Positions 16,632 through 24,906 of a stretch of 64,000 nucleotides of DNA are shown here, in pieces. The translations under genes and the position numbers were made by a program. Origin of the DNA: Actinomycetota bacterium (GTDB lineage: Bacteria; Actinomycetota; Acidimicrobiia; Acidimicrobiales; Ilumatobacteraceae); NCBI GenBank assembly GCA_026393535.1, contig JAPKZY010000105.1, positions 62,001-126,000 on the forward strand, read 5' to 3'. The notes beneath the pieces were generated by a model. That model saw only the letters and a program-made list of their open reading frames with translations. It was not told the DNA's origin and ran no database searches. The stretch's first letter is position 1; every line of letters starts with the position of its first letter.

Positions 16632-17551
16632 TTTGACGCAGCAGCTTTAGATAAGCGATCGCGTATCGCTATTCCTAATCCCGTGTCTGGGGGAAGTACG
16701 GCCAGCACAACAGAAGAACCCCGCAAGTCAGCTGACCTCAAATCGTCATACAAACTGAGCGCGTAAATTGTGTCGTCTTCGTAATGTAATATCTCTGTCG
16801 CAACTCCTTTGATGACATACGTGTCGTGTCGAGCCTTCGCTTCGCCTATGGAAGCACACAGTTCAACACGAGCATTTGGTGCGTAATGTGCGATCAGCAT
16901 TCCCGGTGCTCGCGAGGGTCCGTCCATATCTGAAATTGAAAGACCTGTGATTTCTGCTACGTCTAACGCCGAAACTTTCCCTGGACGCAGAATTTGCAAT
17001 GTGGAACTTGTGCATTCGACGATGGTCGATTCGATTCCGATGGCACATGATCCACCGTCAAGGACAAGGTCTACGGAGTCACCTAAATCGTTAATGACGT
17101 GTTCTGCGCTCGTCGGACTTACATGGCCAAATCGATTTGCAGATGGGGCTACAAGAGCATCACTGACAGCGTCTAGCAACGCGATAGTCAGGTCGTGTGC
17201 GGGGATTCGCAATGCCACGGTGTCTCGTGCACCTGTGACCCAGTCGGGGACAAGGCGTGTGCGAGGAACGAGAAGGGTCAGAGGTCCTGGCCACAGCGCA
17301 TTAGCAAGAGCCTGAGCCGATTCGTTGAGGACGCCCCATCGATTGATGTTGTCGCTCGGAGAAAGATGAATAATCAACGGATGCGATGGTGGTCGACCCT
17401 TTGCCTGATACACACGAGAAACCGCTTCTGCATTCAATGCAACCGCAGCCAATCCGTACACGGTCTCTGTAGGTATCCCCACGATGCCACCTTGCTGCAG
17501 TACCAGGCACGCTTGGTTGACATTCTGCGTAATACGCGATGACATGTTCAT
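16628..17551 (-). CDS. tsaC: L-threonylcarbamoyladenylate synthase (Sua5/YrdC)
   Basis: This enzyme makes threonylcarbamoyl-AMP from threonine, bicarbonate and ATP for the t6A37 modification of ANN-decoding tRNAs. The YrdC domain has GIVGIPTETVYGLAA, KGRPPSHPLIIHL and PSANRFGHVSPT. A linker with APGMLIAHYAPNA leads to a Sua5-type C-terminal domain; total 307 aa, shorter than a full Sua5. Its ATG overlaps the hydrolase stop (ATGA), so both genes are co-translated. Confidence 0.92.
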   Translation of the reverse strand: MNMSSRITQNVNQACLVLQQGGIVGIPTETVYGLAAVALNAEAVSRVYQAKGRPPSHPLIIHLSPSDNINRWGVLNESAQALANALWPGPLTLLVPRTRLVPDWVTGARDTVALRIPAHDLTIALLDAVSDALVAPSANRFGHVSPTSAEHVINDLGDSVDLVLDGGSCAIGIESTIVECTSSTLQILRPGKVSALDVAEITGLSISDMDGPSRAPGMLIAHYAPNARVELCASIGEAKARHDTYVIKGVATEILHYEDDTIYALSLYDDLRSADLRGSSVVLAVLPPDTGLGIAIRDRLSKAAASN

Positions 17552-18243
17552 GCAGCGAGAAAATCCAAGATTGCATCTATAAATGGGAATGCTTCTGGAG
17601 TTGCAAAATGGTCAGTGTTACGCAATACGGTCAACTTGGCGTTCGGAAAGGCTGCGGCAAGGCGCGTAGCGGGTCCTGCAAAATCAGCGTCGCCGATCAC
17701 GATGAGAATTTCATTTGTGATGACTGACAACTCTTCTTCCGTAATGGGTTTGGCTGCCGGGCGTTTCATGATTGCGGTCAGGGCAAGCAAGTCATTACCC
17801 GGAGAGTTTCCATAATGAGCGAACATACGAGCAAAGGTGTCATCCTCAGGGGCGCGGCCCTCTAATGCATCAACAATTCGTTTATTGCCATCAGGAGGGG
17901 ACAAGGTGAATACACCATCTCCAATTCCAGAGAGCACCACTTTGCCGAAGCGATGCGGAGCGTTGATCAGGGCACGCAGGATGGTGAGAGCCCCAAGTGA
18001 GAAGCCAACAGCATCGACGATTGGTTCGTCAGGTAAATGGGCTAGCAGCCACGTAGGGAGTTCCACATAGGCCTCAGGGTCGTGTGGCTTGTCCTGTTCG
18101 CCGTGCCCGAGAAGATCAAGACCAATGGGCGTGCGTCCGACATCTGTCAGCAGAGCATCAATTCCTGGCTTTTGCCAGGTCTCTCTGAAGCTGCCACCCC
18201 AACCATGAACTAGGACGACGGGAACGTTCACGGTAGATGCCAT
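17548..18243 (-). CDS. Alpha/beta hydrolase
   Basis: 231 residues with VVLVHGWGGS (oxyanion), the nucleophile elbow VGFSLGALT (Ser near residue 103), IVIGDADF before the acidic residue, and a late histidine in NTDHFATPE. No lid insertion large enough to suggest a lipase. Substrate unknown. It lies first in a two-gene operon with the threonylcarbamoyl-AMP synthase. TACCGT six bases before ATG supports the start. Confidence 0.85.
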   Translation of the reverse strand: MASTVNVPVVLVHGWGGSFRETWQKPGIDALLTDVGRTPIGLDLLGHGEQDKPHDPEAYVELPTWLLAHLPDEPIVDAVGFSLGALTILRALINAPHRFGKVVLSGIGDGVFTLSPPDGNKRIVDALEGRAPEDDTFARMFAHYGNSPGNDLLALTAIMKRPAAKPITEEELSVITNEILIVIGDADFAGPATRLAAAFPNAKLTVLRNTDHFATPEAFPFIDAILDFLAA

Positions 18244-18249
18244 GCCTAC

Positions 18250-18255
18250 ACGGTA
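18250..18255 (-). promoter_or_regulatory. Leaderless -10 element TACCGT for the hydrolase-tsaC operon
   Basis: TACCGT, 6 nt, ATG at 18243. It overlaps by two bases the plus-strand TAGTCT (18254-18259) that could serve guaB1, so the two promoters may be mutually exclusive. Confidence 0.55.
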
Positions 18256-18270
18256 GTCTCGTCATGCCCT

Positions 18271-19707
18271 ATGCGGTTCCTACATGATCTCCCAGCACAC
18301 GATTTGACCTATAACGATGTGTTTATGGTCCCGAGCAAGTCATCGGTATCGTCTCGGTTCGATGTAAATCTCAGTACCCCAGATCTGGTGGGTACGAATG
18401 TGCCGATCGTGGTTGCCAATATGACCGCTATTGCAGGTCGTCGTATGGCTGAAACAGTTGCTCGTCGTGGCGGACTCGTGGTTCTGCCCCAAGATATTCC
18501 TCTCGACATCATTGACATGGTTGTTGCACACGTGAAGTCGCGACACCCAATCTTTGAAACCCCAATCACATTGGCGCCTGAAGACACGGTCGGCGAGGCA
18601 TTGAGTCTCATTCACAAGCGTTCACACGGTGCAGTCATTGTTGTTGACTCCGACAATCGACCAGTGGGCGTATTCACCGAATATGACGCCGTTGGTTTCG
18701 ATCGTTTTACTCAATTAAAGAACGTCATGAATCTCGACATGGTCTGTTTTACAGATGCCATGTCGGTCTCTGATATTCACGACAAATTGGTCGATCAACG
18801 ATTGTCATTTGCGCCTGTTGTTGACAAGAACGGCATCCTCATTGGTGCAATTACCCGCAAAGGTGCTCTTCGCAGCACCATCTATGCTCCTGCCACTAAC
18901 GCCAACGGTCAATTCTTAACCTCAGTCGCTGTTGGAATTAACGCTGACCCAGCGAAGCGAGCAAAGGCACTGGTCGCGCTCGGTGTTGACGTACTCGTTA
19001 TTGACACCGCTCATGGGCACCAAGATCGCATGTTGCGGGCTATCGAAGCCGTTCGTGCCGTAGCACCAGCCACCACAATTGTTGCGGGCAACGTTGTGAC
19101 CCGTGAGGGAACTCGCGATTTGTTGAACGCGGGAGCTGACATCGTCAAAGTCGGAGTAGGGCCAGGCGCTATGTGCACTACTCGAATGATGACTGGTGTT
19201 GGTCGGCCACAATTTAGTGCCGTGTTAGAGAGTGCTGAGATGGCCCGTTCGATGGGCAAACATGTATGGGCTGATGGTGGAGTTCGTTTCCCTCGTGACG
19301 TAGCGCTTGCGATAGCGGCCGGTGCAGCGAACGTGATGTTTGGCTCATGGCTTGCAGGTACCTATGAATCTGCCGCTGATACTTTGCGCGACACAGAAGG
19401 CCGCTTGTACAAAGAAAGCTTCGGCATGGCGTCGAACCGTGCTGTCAAGAACCGCACGCGTACAGAGTCTGCTATCGAGCGCGCAAAGAAGGAACTGTTT
19501 GAAGAGGGAATTAGCACCTCTCGTATGTATCTAGACCCTGTCCGTCCAGGAGTTGAGGACATCATCGACCAGATAGTGGCTGGGCTTCGTTCCGCCTGCA
19601 CATATGCAGGTGCTTCTAGCATCGAAGAATTTCATGATCGCGCCGTTGTCGGGGTGCAAAGTGCAGCCGGATACGACGAAGGTCGACCACTCGGCTCTAG
19701 TTGGTAA
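18271..19707 (+). CDS. guaB1: GuaB1 family IMP dehydrogenase-related protein (GMP reductase type)
   Basis: 478 residues with an IMPDH/GMPR barrel interrupted by two CBS motifs (about residues 95-210). The catalytic cysteine lies in GPGAMCTTRMMTGVGRPQ, where IMP dehydrogenases usually have GSICTTR. The start HDLPAHDLTYNDVFMVP matches the actinobacterial GuaB1 family, whose mycobacterial member is reported to be a GMP reductase (GMP to IMP, NADPH). The CBS pair probably senses purine nucleotides. The next gene, cmk, follows 2 bp downstream, making a guaB1-cmk-plsC transcript likely. Confidence 0.85.
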   Translation: MRFLHDLPAHDLTYNDVFMVPSKSSVSSRFDVNLSTPDLVGTNVPIVVANMTAIAGRRMAETVARRGGLVVLPQDIPLDIIDMVVAHVKSRHPIFETPITLAPEDTVGEALSLIHKRSHGAVIVVDSDNRPVGVFTEYDAVGFDRFTQLKNVMNLDMVCFTDAMSVSDIHDKLVDQRLSFAPVVDKNGILIGAITRKGALRSTIYAPATNANGQFLTSVAVGINADPAKRAKALVALGVDVLVIDTAHGHQDRMLRAIEAVRAVAPATTIVAGNVVTREGTRDLLNAGADIVKVGVGPGAMCTTRMMTGVGRPQFSAVLESAEMARSMGKHVWADGGVRFPRDVALAIAAGAANVMFGSWLAGTYESAADTLRDTEGRLYKESFGMASNRAVKNRTRTESAIERAKKELFEEGISTSRMYLDPVRPGVEDIIDQIVAGLRSACTYAGASSIEEFHDRAVVGVQSAAGYDEGRPLGSSW

Positions 19708-19709
19708 AT

Positions 19710-20354
19710 GTGCGCGTTATAGCGATCGATGGTCCTGCTGGGGCAGGAAAGTCGACTGTCGCGCGCCAGGTGTCTACTGAAACTGGTCTTCGGTATCTCG
19801 ACACAGGAGCCATGTACCGGTGTGTGGCGCTCGCAGTACAACAAACTTCCACCGACCCGCTTGATGCAGAGGCGGTGGGAAGAATTGCCCGCGAAGCAAC
19901 AGTTGTGATTGAGCGCGATGCAGCAAAGTTGAATGGAGTCGATGTATCGAATGAAATTCGGTCAAGTCAAATCAATGGCATTGTCAGCATCATTGCTGCG
20001 CATACGCCAGTGCGCGATGCCATGAGAGAGCAACAGCGACGATGGATTCGTGATCACCACGGAGGGGTGGTGGAAGGTCGCGACATTGGCACTGTGGTAT
20101 TCCCCGATGCAATTCTCAAGGTATTTCTCACAGCGTCTCCTGAGGTCCGCGCCGAACGTCGCGTTGGTCAGACAGGCGGCGATATTCAAGCTGTAGCTGC
20201 AAGTATTGCCGAACGTGACCATCTTGATTCAACGCGACTTGATTCACCATTGAAGCCATCACAGGATTCAGTCTTAGTTGATTCCAGCCACAGGACCATC
20301 AACGAAGTAGTGGCCGAAATTGTTGCTCACTTTGAAAGTGTTGATCATGGCTGA
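19710..20354 (+). CDS. cmk: Cytidylate kinase
   Basis: Cmk phosphorylates CMP and dCMP. The P-loop GPAGAGKST opens the protein, then YLDTGAMYR, a GRDIGTVVFPDA segment and RAERRVGQ (lid) follow. GTG 19710 gives RVIAIDGPAG at the N terminus (214 aa). TTG 19701 is in frame but would overlap guaB1. Its end overlaps plsC by 8 bp. cmk beside an acyltransferase gene is a common actinobacterial pairing linking CTP supply with phospholipid synthesis. Confidence 0.93.
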   Translation: MRVIAIDGPAGAGKSTVARQVSTETGLRYLDTGAMYRCVALAVQQTSTDPLDAEAVGRIAREATVVIERDAAKLNGVDVSNEIRSSQINGIVSIIAAHTPVRDAMREQQRRWIRDHHGGVVEGRDIGTVVFPDAILKVFLTASPEVRAERRVGQTGGDIQAVAASIAERDHLDSTRLDSPLKPSQDSVLVDSSHRTINEVVAEIVAHFESVDHG

Positions 20355-21036
20355 GGTTGACACCTTTATGGCTGGACAAAGTTTTCTCAGCCGACTGTTT
20401 TACAAATTTTTCCGAGGACTGGTCGTCTTTGTATCTACGTCCTACACGCGCACCACAATTATTGGCAAAGAAAACATCCCTAAGACTGGAGCTTTTCTTC
20501 TTGCTCCCATTCATCGATCAAATATTGACACGCCTCTAGCTGCGGCCGTTACAACACGTCGAATGCGTTTTATGGGTAAGGACACCATCTGGAAATTCGG
20601 ACCTATCGGTTGGATAATCTCAGCACTTGGCGCCTTTCCTGTGAGCCGCGGCACCGCAGACCGTGAGGCATTACGTCGATGCGTCGCCGTTCTCGAAGCC
20701 GGAGAACCTTTAGTCCTGTTTCCAGAGGGAACACGCCAAAGTGGGCCGGTAGTGCATCCATTATTTGATGGTGCAACATATGTTGCTGCAAAAGCAGGTG
20801 TCCCGATCATTCCTGTCGGAATTGGTGGTTCTGAGCGAGTCATGCCGAAAGGGTCGAAAATGATTTACCCTCGCAAGTGCGTTGTCATTATTGGTCCGCC
20901 GATTCAAACCGTTATGAATGGCTCAGACAGAATGCCCCGCTCTGCGTTAAAAGAGTTGAGCGGAAATCTGTCTGATGAATTACAGCGTCTATTTGATGAA
21001 GCACAACGCCTCGCGGGCAGTCCGAATAACTATTGA
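20347..21036 (+). CDS. plsC: 1-acyl-sn-glycerol-3-phosphate acyltransferase (PlsC)
   Basis: PlsC acylates lysophosphatidate to phosphatidate at the membrane. Motif I is HRSNID (HX4D catalytic pair), motif III is FPEGTRQSG, and VPIIPVGIGG is motif IV. An N-terminal hydrophobic stretch could anchor it. ATG 20347 overlaps the end of cmk by 8 bp, indicating coupled translation. 229 residues. It ends 3 bp before the convergent M18 aminopeptidase stop. Confidence 0.9.
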   Translation: MAEVDTFMAGQSFLSRLFYKFFRGLVVFVSTSYTRTTIIGKENIPKTGAFLLAPIHRSNIDTPLAAAVTTRRMRFMGKDTIWKFGPIGWIISALGAFPVSRGTADREALRRCVAVLEAGEPLVLFPEGTRQSGPVVHPLFDGATYVAAKAGVPIIPVGIGGSERVMPKGSKMIYPRKCVVIIGPPIQTVMNGSDRMPRSALKELSGNLSDELQRLFDEAQRLAGSPNNY

Positions 21037-21039
21037 TAG

Positions 21040-22275
21040 TTAGCGCTGTAAGAAAGCGCTCATCAAAGACACCATATGAATCGGGTCGTTTGCGCCGCAC
21101 ATTTCTCGCGATGAATGCATAGACAACTGCGGAATACCAATATCAATGGCTTCGATACCCAGTTGGGTAGCAGTGATCGGACCGATTGTGGAACCACACG
21201 GCACATTGTTTCGCGATGCGAATGTTTGAAGAGGAATATTGTTCGATTGGGCGATTGAGCGAATGTGCGCAAGTCCACGAGCAGACGTTGCATACCGTTG
21301 ATTTCCGTTGACCTTGACAGCTGGTCCGTGATTGATCAGTGGCGCATGACGTGGTTCGTGACGCTCTGGATAGTTCGGATTGATTGCATGAGCGTTATCT
21401 GCCGACAAGCACCAAGAAGAAGCGAGGCGATCGAACTGTTGGCCCTCACGTAACCCGTGTTGAGTTGCTGTACATGAGACAACAGTTGAGAGCATTGGAC
21501 CGGCAGCACCCGTTGCACTGTTGCTTCCCACTTCCTCATGATCGTTGAGCACGAGAATTGACGTGTGTTCAGAATCGGGTGCATTTCGCAATGCTTCAAT
21601 AGCGCTCCAGCATGATGCCTGGTTATCTAAGCGTCCGCTCGCTAGCAGTGACTGATCGGCACCTAACAACGTCGCTTGTGTGATGTCAAACAAGTGTGCA
21701 TCAAACGCGGCCACATGTTCTACCCCAGAAACATTTTTTACCCATTCAGAGAATGACAGTTTGGTTGAACCCCACACGGGAGTCATGTGCTGGTGGCGGT
21801 CGAGATGAAGACCTTTGTCTCCTATTTCTCGATCAAGATGAATTGCCAATTGTGGAATACGGGCAAGTGCCTGGTGTACCGAATACAAATGCGAATGGCC
21901 GTTTGAATCAATAACTCGACCCGCAATACCTAGGTCTCTGTCGAGCCACGAGTTGAGAAGGACGCCGCCATAGATCTCTATTGCTAATTGCGACCAACCG
22001 AGTTGATGCATATCTGGCTGGGGCAAGACGCGCAAGTTAGGAGAATCGGTGTGCGCACCAATGATTCGTAGTGCACCCTTCGGTGTACCCAGTCTCCACG
22101 CAACGATGCAGCCATCGTGCGTTATGTAGCCGAGTGTCGGGATCTCGTTACCAAGATTCTGAACAGATGTGAAGCCTGATGTGTCGAGTGATGTGGCCGC
22201 AGTGTGCACCACATGGAACGGCGTCGGGCATTGATCAAGCCAATTCAGAAGTGAACTGATGGTTGACTCAGGCAT
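21040..22275 (-). CDS. M18 family aminopeptidase
   Basis: A cytosolic metallo-aminopeptidase (aspartyl-aminopeptidase family) of 411 aa. Metal and catalytic motifs in order: AHTDSPNLRVLP, LLNSWLDRDLGIAGR, GRLDNQASCW, LNDHEEVGSNSATGA and the C-terminal SMHSSREMCG. The intact motifs suggest activity on N-terminal acidic or neutral residues. ATG 22275 lies inside the end of the upstream phosphatase (8-bp overlap), so the two are coupled. The frame stays open further upstream, but that part is in another gene. Confidence 0.92.
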   Translation of the reverse strand: MPESTISSLLNWLDQCPTPFHVVHTAATSLDTSGFTSVQNLGNEIPTLGYITHDGCIVAWRLGTPKGALRIIGAHTDSPNLRVLPQPDMHQLGWSQLAIEIYGGVLLNSWLDRDLGIAGRVIDSNGHSHLYSVHQALARIPQLAIHLDREIGDKGLHLDRHQHMTPVWGSTKLSFSEWVKNVSGVEHVAAFDAHLFDITQATLLGADQSLLASGRLDNQASCWSAIEALRNAPDSEHTSILVLNDHEEVGSNSATGAAGPMLSTVVSCTATQHGLREGQQFDRLASSWCLSADNAHAINPNYPERHEPRHAPLINHGPAVKVNGNQRYATSARGLAHIRSIAQSNNIPLQTFASRNNVPCGSTIGPITATQLGIEAIDIGIPQLSMHSSREMCGANDPIHMVSLMSAFLQR

Positions 22276-22882
22276 GAAATAGTCCAGTGGGTAAGCCCGA
22301 ACCGCGAAGATGCGACGTCTCGTTGATTGAGAGGATGCTTCGATGTCCTGAAGATGAAGCAGCGATGCGATGTATTGATGTGTAATTCGGATAGAAGAAC
22401 TGTGAGCTGGAAATGCCGAGAATATGCGCCAAATAATCGTTGATGACACCACCGTGACAGGTGACGACGACTGTGTCTCCTTTGTGCTTATCGATAATTT
22501 CTTCAATCGCTGCCAGAACGCGATTATGGAAATCTTCAGGAATCTCATCCGAATTGAAACCGCCTTTGGCCATCTCTAACCAGCGTGGATCATTCGCAGC
22601 TTTCAATTCCTCGACAGGGATGTATTCATTTGAGTGCTGGTCCCACTCTGCAATTCCGGGAACCAATATTGGCTCAATGCCAATTGCAGCCGATAACGGC
22701 TCTGCAGTTTGCACTGCGCGACGCAGCGGACTGGAATAGATGGCGTCGATATCTTCGGACATGATGTACGAAGCAAACAGAGCCGCCTGTGCGTGCCCAT
22801 CAATTGACAACTCAGGGTCAGCTGGTCCATCTGTATTTTCTTTCCTCACCGGGAGGCCATGACGCACGAGAATTAGTTCCAC
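22268..22882 (-). CDS. Histidine phosphatase (phosphoglycerate-mutase superfamily)
   Basis: 204 residues beginning ELILVRHGLPVRKEN (catalytic His), then SSPLRRAVQTAEPL, the acidic IAEWDQHSNEYIP and VVTCHGGVINDYLAHILG with the second histidine. The last segment closely resembles the phosphatase at 14645-15331. GTG 22882 is the only start placing RHG near the N terminus; the open frame upstream overlaps the divergent hydrolase. Its translation runs into the M18 aminopeptidase, suggesting joint expression. Confidence 0.85.
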   Translation of the reverse strand: MELILVRHGLPVRKENTDGPADPELSIDGHAQAALFASYIMSEDIDAIYSSPLRRAVQTAEPLSAAIGIEPILVPGIAEWDQHSNEYIPVEELKAANDPRWLEMAKGGFNSDEIPEDFHNRVLAAIEEIIDKHKGDTVVVTCHGGVINDYLAHILGISSSQFFYPNYTSIHRIAASSSGHRSILSINETSHLRGSGLPTGLFHA

Positions 22883-22902
22883 AACTATGAAAGGATAGGG
22901 AA

Positions 22903-23673
22903 GTGGCTCGTGAGCAGCATCATCGACTGGATTCCACTCCATTGTTCTCCGTGGAATCTGGTCCCGAATCTGAACTATTAGTCGTTCTGATACATGGATC
23001 ATTAGATCGAAGTGGCGGTATGGCTCTGTTAGCTCGCCACATACAGGGGTCCCATCGTGTTCTGCGTTACGACAGACGCGGGTACGGACGTTCCTGGCCT
23101 CATGCAGGTCCATTCACCGTTGATAATCAGGTGGACGATCTTTCAACTCTCATAGGAGACAGAAAAGTGGTGCTCATTGGCCATTCTTTTGGCGGAAACA
23201 TTGCTCTCACTGCGTCTGTGCAACTCGCTGGTCAAGTGGTCGGTGTCAGCACATATGAGACTCCACTGTCGTGGATGGATTGGTGGCCAGGAACTACAGC
23301 TGGGGCAATGGCCGTTGCTTCGTCTGAGTCAGATGCAGCGGAAAACTTCATGGTTCGATTAATTGGACCTAAACGATGGAATGAACTACCAGAGCGAACA
23401 CGAGGAGAGCGTCGTCGTGAGGGTGCTGCTTTAGTTGGGGAACTTACCGCCCTGCGAATGAAGGCGCCATGGTCGGTAGAAGATATCTCGTGTCCAGTTC
23501 TGTGCGGCTACGGATCGAAGGGCTCGAAACATCATGCCGAGGGCGCCGGATGGCTCGCGAACAACGTAAAAAATGCGGGCTTAGTTGAATTGAAAGATGC
23601 TGCTCATAGTGCGCCAATGACCCACCCATTGCAATTCGTAACAGAGCTAGTACTACCTCATTGCGAGGGCTGA
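22903..23673 (+). CDS. Alpha/beta hydrolase
   Basis: 256 residues with VVLIHGSLDRSGG (oxyanion hole), the YDRRGYGRS loop, nucleophile elbow IGHSFGGN (Ser about 96) and LKDAAHSAPM with the catalytic histidine near the C terminus. It fits the haloperoxidase/esterase-like group; substrate unknown. GTG start only 20 bp from the divergent phosphatase start. Its last 16 bp overlap the convergent small membrane gene. Confidence 0.85.
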   Translation: MAREQHHRLDSTPLFSVESGPESELLVVLIHGSLDRSGGMALLARHIQGSHRVLRYDRRGYGRSWPHAGPFTVDNQVDDLSTLIGDRKVVLIGHSFGGNIALTASVQLAGQVVGVSTYETPLSWMDWWPGTTAGAMAVASSESDAAENFMVRLIGPKRWNELPERTRGERRREGAALVGELTALRMKAPWSVEDISCPVLCGYGSKGSKHHAEGAGWLANNVKNAGLVELKDAAHSAPMTHPLQFVTELVLPHCEG

Positions 23674-23957
23674 GGAACCGAGACCTTTATGTCTTGTCCA
23701 AAGAAGGTGCAGGTTGTGTCAACCGCTGCCGTAGCAGTGGCCTGAGCTTTTACAGAGTTTGCGCAGTCAATAACTTGGGCGCGTTGTGAATAGCCAGCTA
23801 GGGCAATCGCTATGAAAACAATGAGAGAGATGATTTTGCCGACAATGGATGACACCACTTTCATAAGAACCAGGCCAATAATTATTGAGGCTCCAGAGAG
23901 TCCCATAGCGAGGTTTTTCAGGGTTTGGATGTCAGTTGAGGCCCATAAGGAGTTCAT
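23658..23957 (-). CDS. Small membrane protein of unknown function
   Basis: 99 residues with two adjacent hydrophobic segments (about 17-35 and 38-58) and a polar tail carrying two cysteines (IDCANS and TTCTFFG) that would lie outside and might form a disulfide. No recognised family. TATGGT six bases before ATG supports a real leaderless transcript, divergent from mobA. Confidence 0.6.
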   Translation of the reverse strand: MNSLWASTDIQTLKNLAMGLSGASIIIGLVLMKVVSSIVGKIISLIVFIAIALAGYSQRAQVIDCANSVKAQATATAAVDTTCTFFGQDIKVSVPQPSQ

Positions 23958-23963
23958 TCCATC

Positions 23964-23969
23964 ACCATA
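23964..23969 (-). promoter_or_regulatory. Leaderless -10 element TATGGT for the small membrane gene
   Basis: TATGGT, 6 nt, ATG at 23957. Confidence 0.5.
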
Positions 23970-23985
23970 GATGGCGAACAGCCCG

Positions 23986-23991
23986 TAGCGT
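23986..23991 (+). promoter_or_regulatory. Leaderless -10 element TAGCGT for mobA
   Basis: TAGCGT, 7 nt, ATG at 23999; supports this start over the ATG-like codon at 23936. Confidence 0.5.
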
Positions 23992-23998
23992 TGTCATT

Positions 23999-24574
23999 AT
24001 GTCTGATGAGCAATTCACGGTCGCGATTCTCATTGGTGGCGATAGCTCACGTATGGGCGTCGACAAGGCGACCTTTGAAGTTGACGGAATTTCGATGGCA
24101 AATCGGGTTTCGCTCGCGGCGCATGAAGCCGGAGCAACCCAGGTATTGATTATCGGTGGCACCGCATCTCGTGCCAAGTCAATTACCGGCACATGGAAGA
24201 AGGACGGATATCCGGGTGAAGGGCCGCTCGGTGGAGTCATCACCGCACTGAAGCATGCCGATCATGATTCTGTTGTCGTGTTGTCGTGCGATATGCCATT
24301 TATTACAAGCGCAGTGATTACGAGTCTGGTTAGCGGACTGAACGATGCTCAAGCAACGGTTGGTCGGACAGATCGACTGAATTGGTTGTGTGCAGCGTGG
24401 TCGAAAGAAGAATGCTCTTCAACGTTGCAATCTGTCTGGAAGAGAAATGAAAGAGCAGTACACCGTGCCGCCGTTCTTCTTGACGTTGCCGAAGTGCCTG
24501 TTCCTGCTAATGCAGTCCGAAACATCAATTCATTCGCAGATCTGAATCCTTCCGATGAGACAACTACAATCTGA
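23999..24574 (+). CDS. mobA: Molybdenum cofactor guanylyltransferase (MobA-like)
   Basis: A nucleotidyltransferase of 191 residues with the signature ILIGGDSSRMGVDKA (MobA usually LAGGxSxRMGxDKA), then GPLGGVITAL and VVLSCDMPF for the metal-binding Asp. MobA links GMP to molybdopterin to form the bis-MGD or MGD cofactor. No other molybdenum genes are visible, so the call rests on the motifs; a related nucleotidyltransferase role is possible. It is followed 2 bp later by a rhodanese gene with its own -10. Confidence 0.8.
   Translation: MSDEQFTVAILIGGDSSRMGVDKATFEVDGISMANRVSLAAHEAGATQVLIIGGTASRAKSITGTWKKDGYPGEGPLGGVITALKHADHDSVVVLSCDMPFITSAVITSLVSGLNDAQATVGRTDRLNWLCAAWSKEECSSTLQSVWKRNERAVHRAAVLLDVAEVPVPANAVRNINSFADLNPSDETTTI
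24565..24570 (+). promoter_or_regulatory. Leaderless -10 element TACAAT for the rhodanese gene
   Basis: TACAAT, 6 nt, ATG at 24577; it lies inside the last codons of mobA. Confidence 0.45.
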
Positions 24575-24576
24575 AC

Positions 24577-24906
24577 ATGTCGATTTCTGAAATATCAATA
24601 TCTGAACTGGCCGCTCTTGCCGAACCCACCATTATCGATGTTCGTGAAGTAGATGAATACGTATCGGGGCATGTTCCCGGAGCCATAAACATTGCTCTGT
24701 CTGAATTGGTGGGACGTGAAGACGAGTGCGGTCTTGGCTCCACTGTGTACGTCATCTGTCAGGTGGGTGGACGGAGCCTGCGTGCGTGTGGCCACTTATC
24801 CACAATTCCTGCCCTTGATGGCACAACCTTCATCAATGTTGCTGGTGGTACCGGAATGTGGATTGTTGAAGGGCACGAGGTGACCACGGGTGACACTGCG
24901 TCCTGA
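24577..24906 (+). CDS. Rhodanese-domain sulfurtransferase
   Basis: A single rhodanese domain of 109 residues with IIDVREVDEYVSGHVPGAINI and the active-site loop CQVGGRS (catalytic Cys about residue 62). It carries sulfane sulfur for cofactor, tRNA or cyanide-detoxification chemistry. Position after mobA fits sulfur delivery in molybdenum-cofactor work, but this is inference. It overlaps the RNase D start by 17 bp. Confidence 0.88.
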   Translation: MSISEISISELAALAEPTIIDVREVDEYVSGHVPGAINIALSELVGREDECGLGSTVYVICQVGGRSLRACGHLSTIPALDGTTFINVAGGTGMWIVEGHEVTTGDTAS

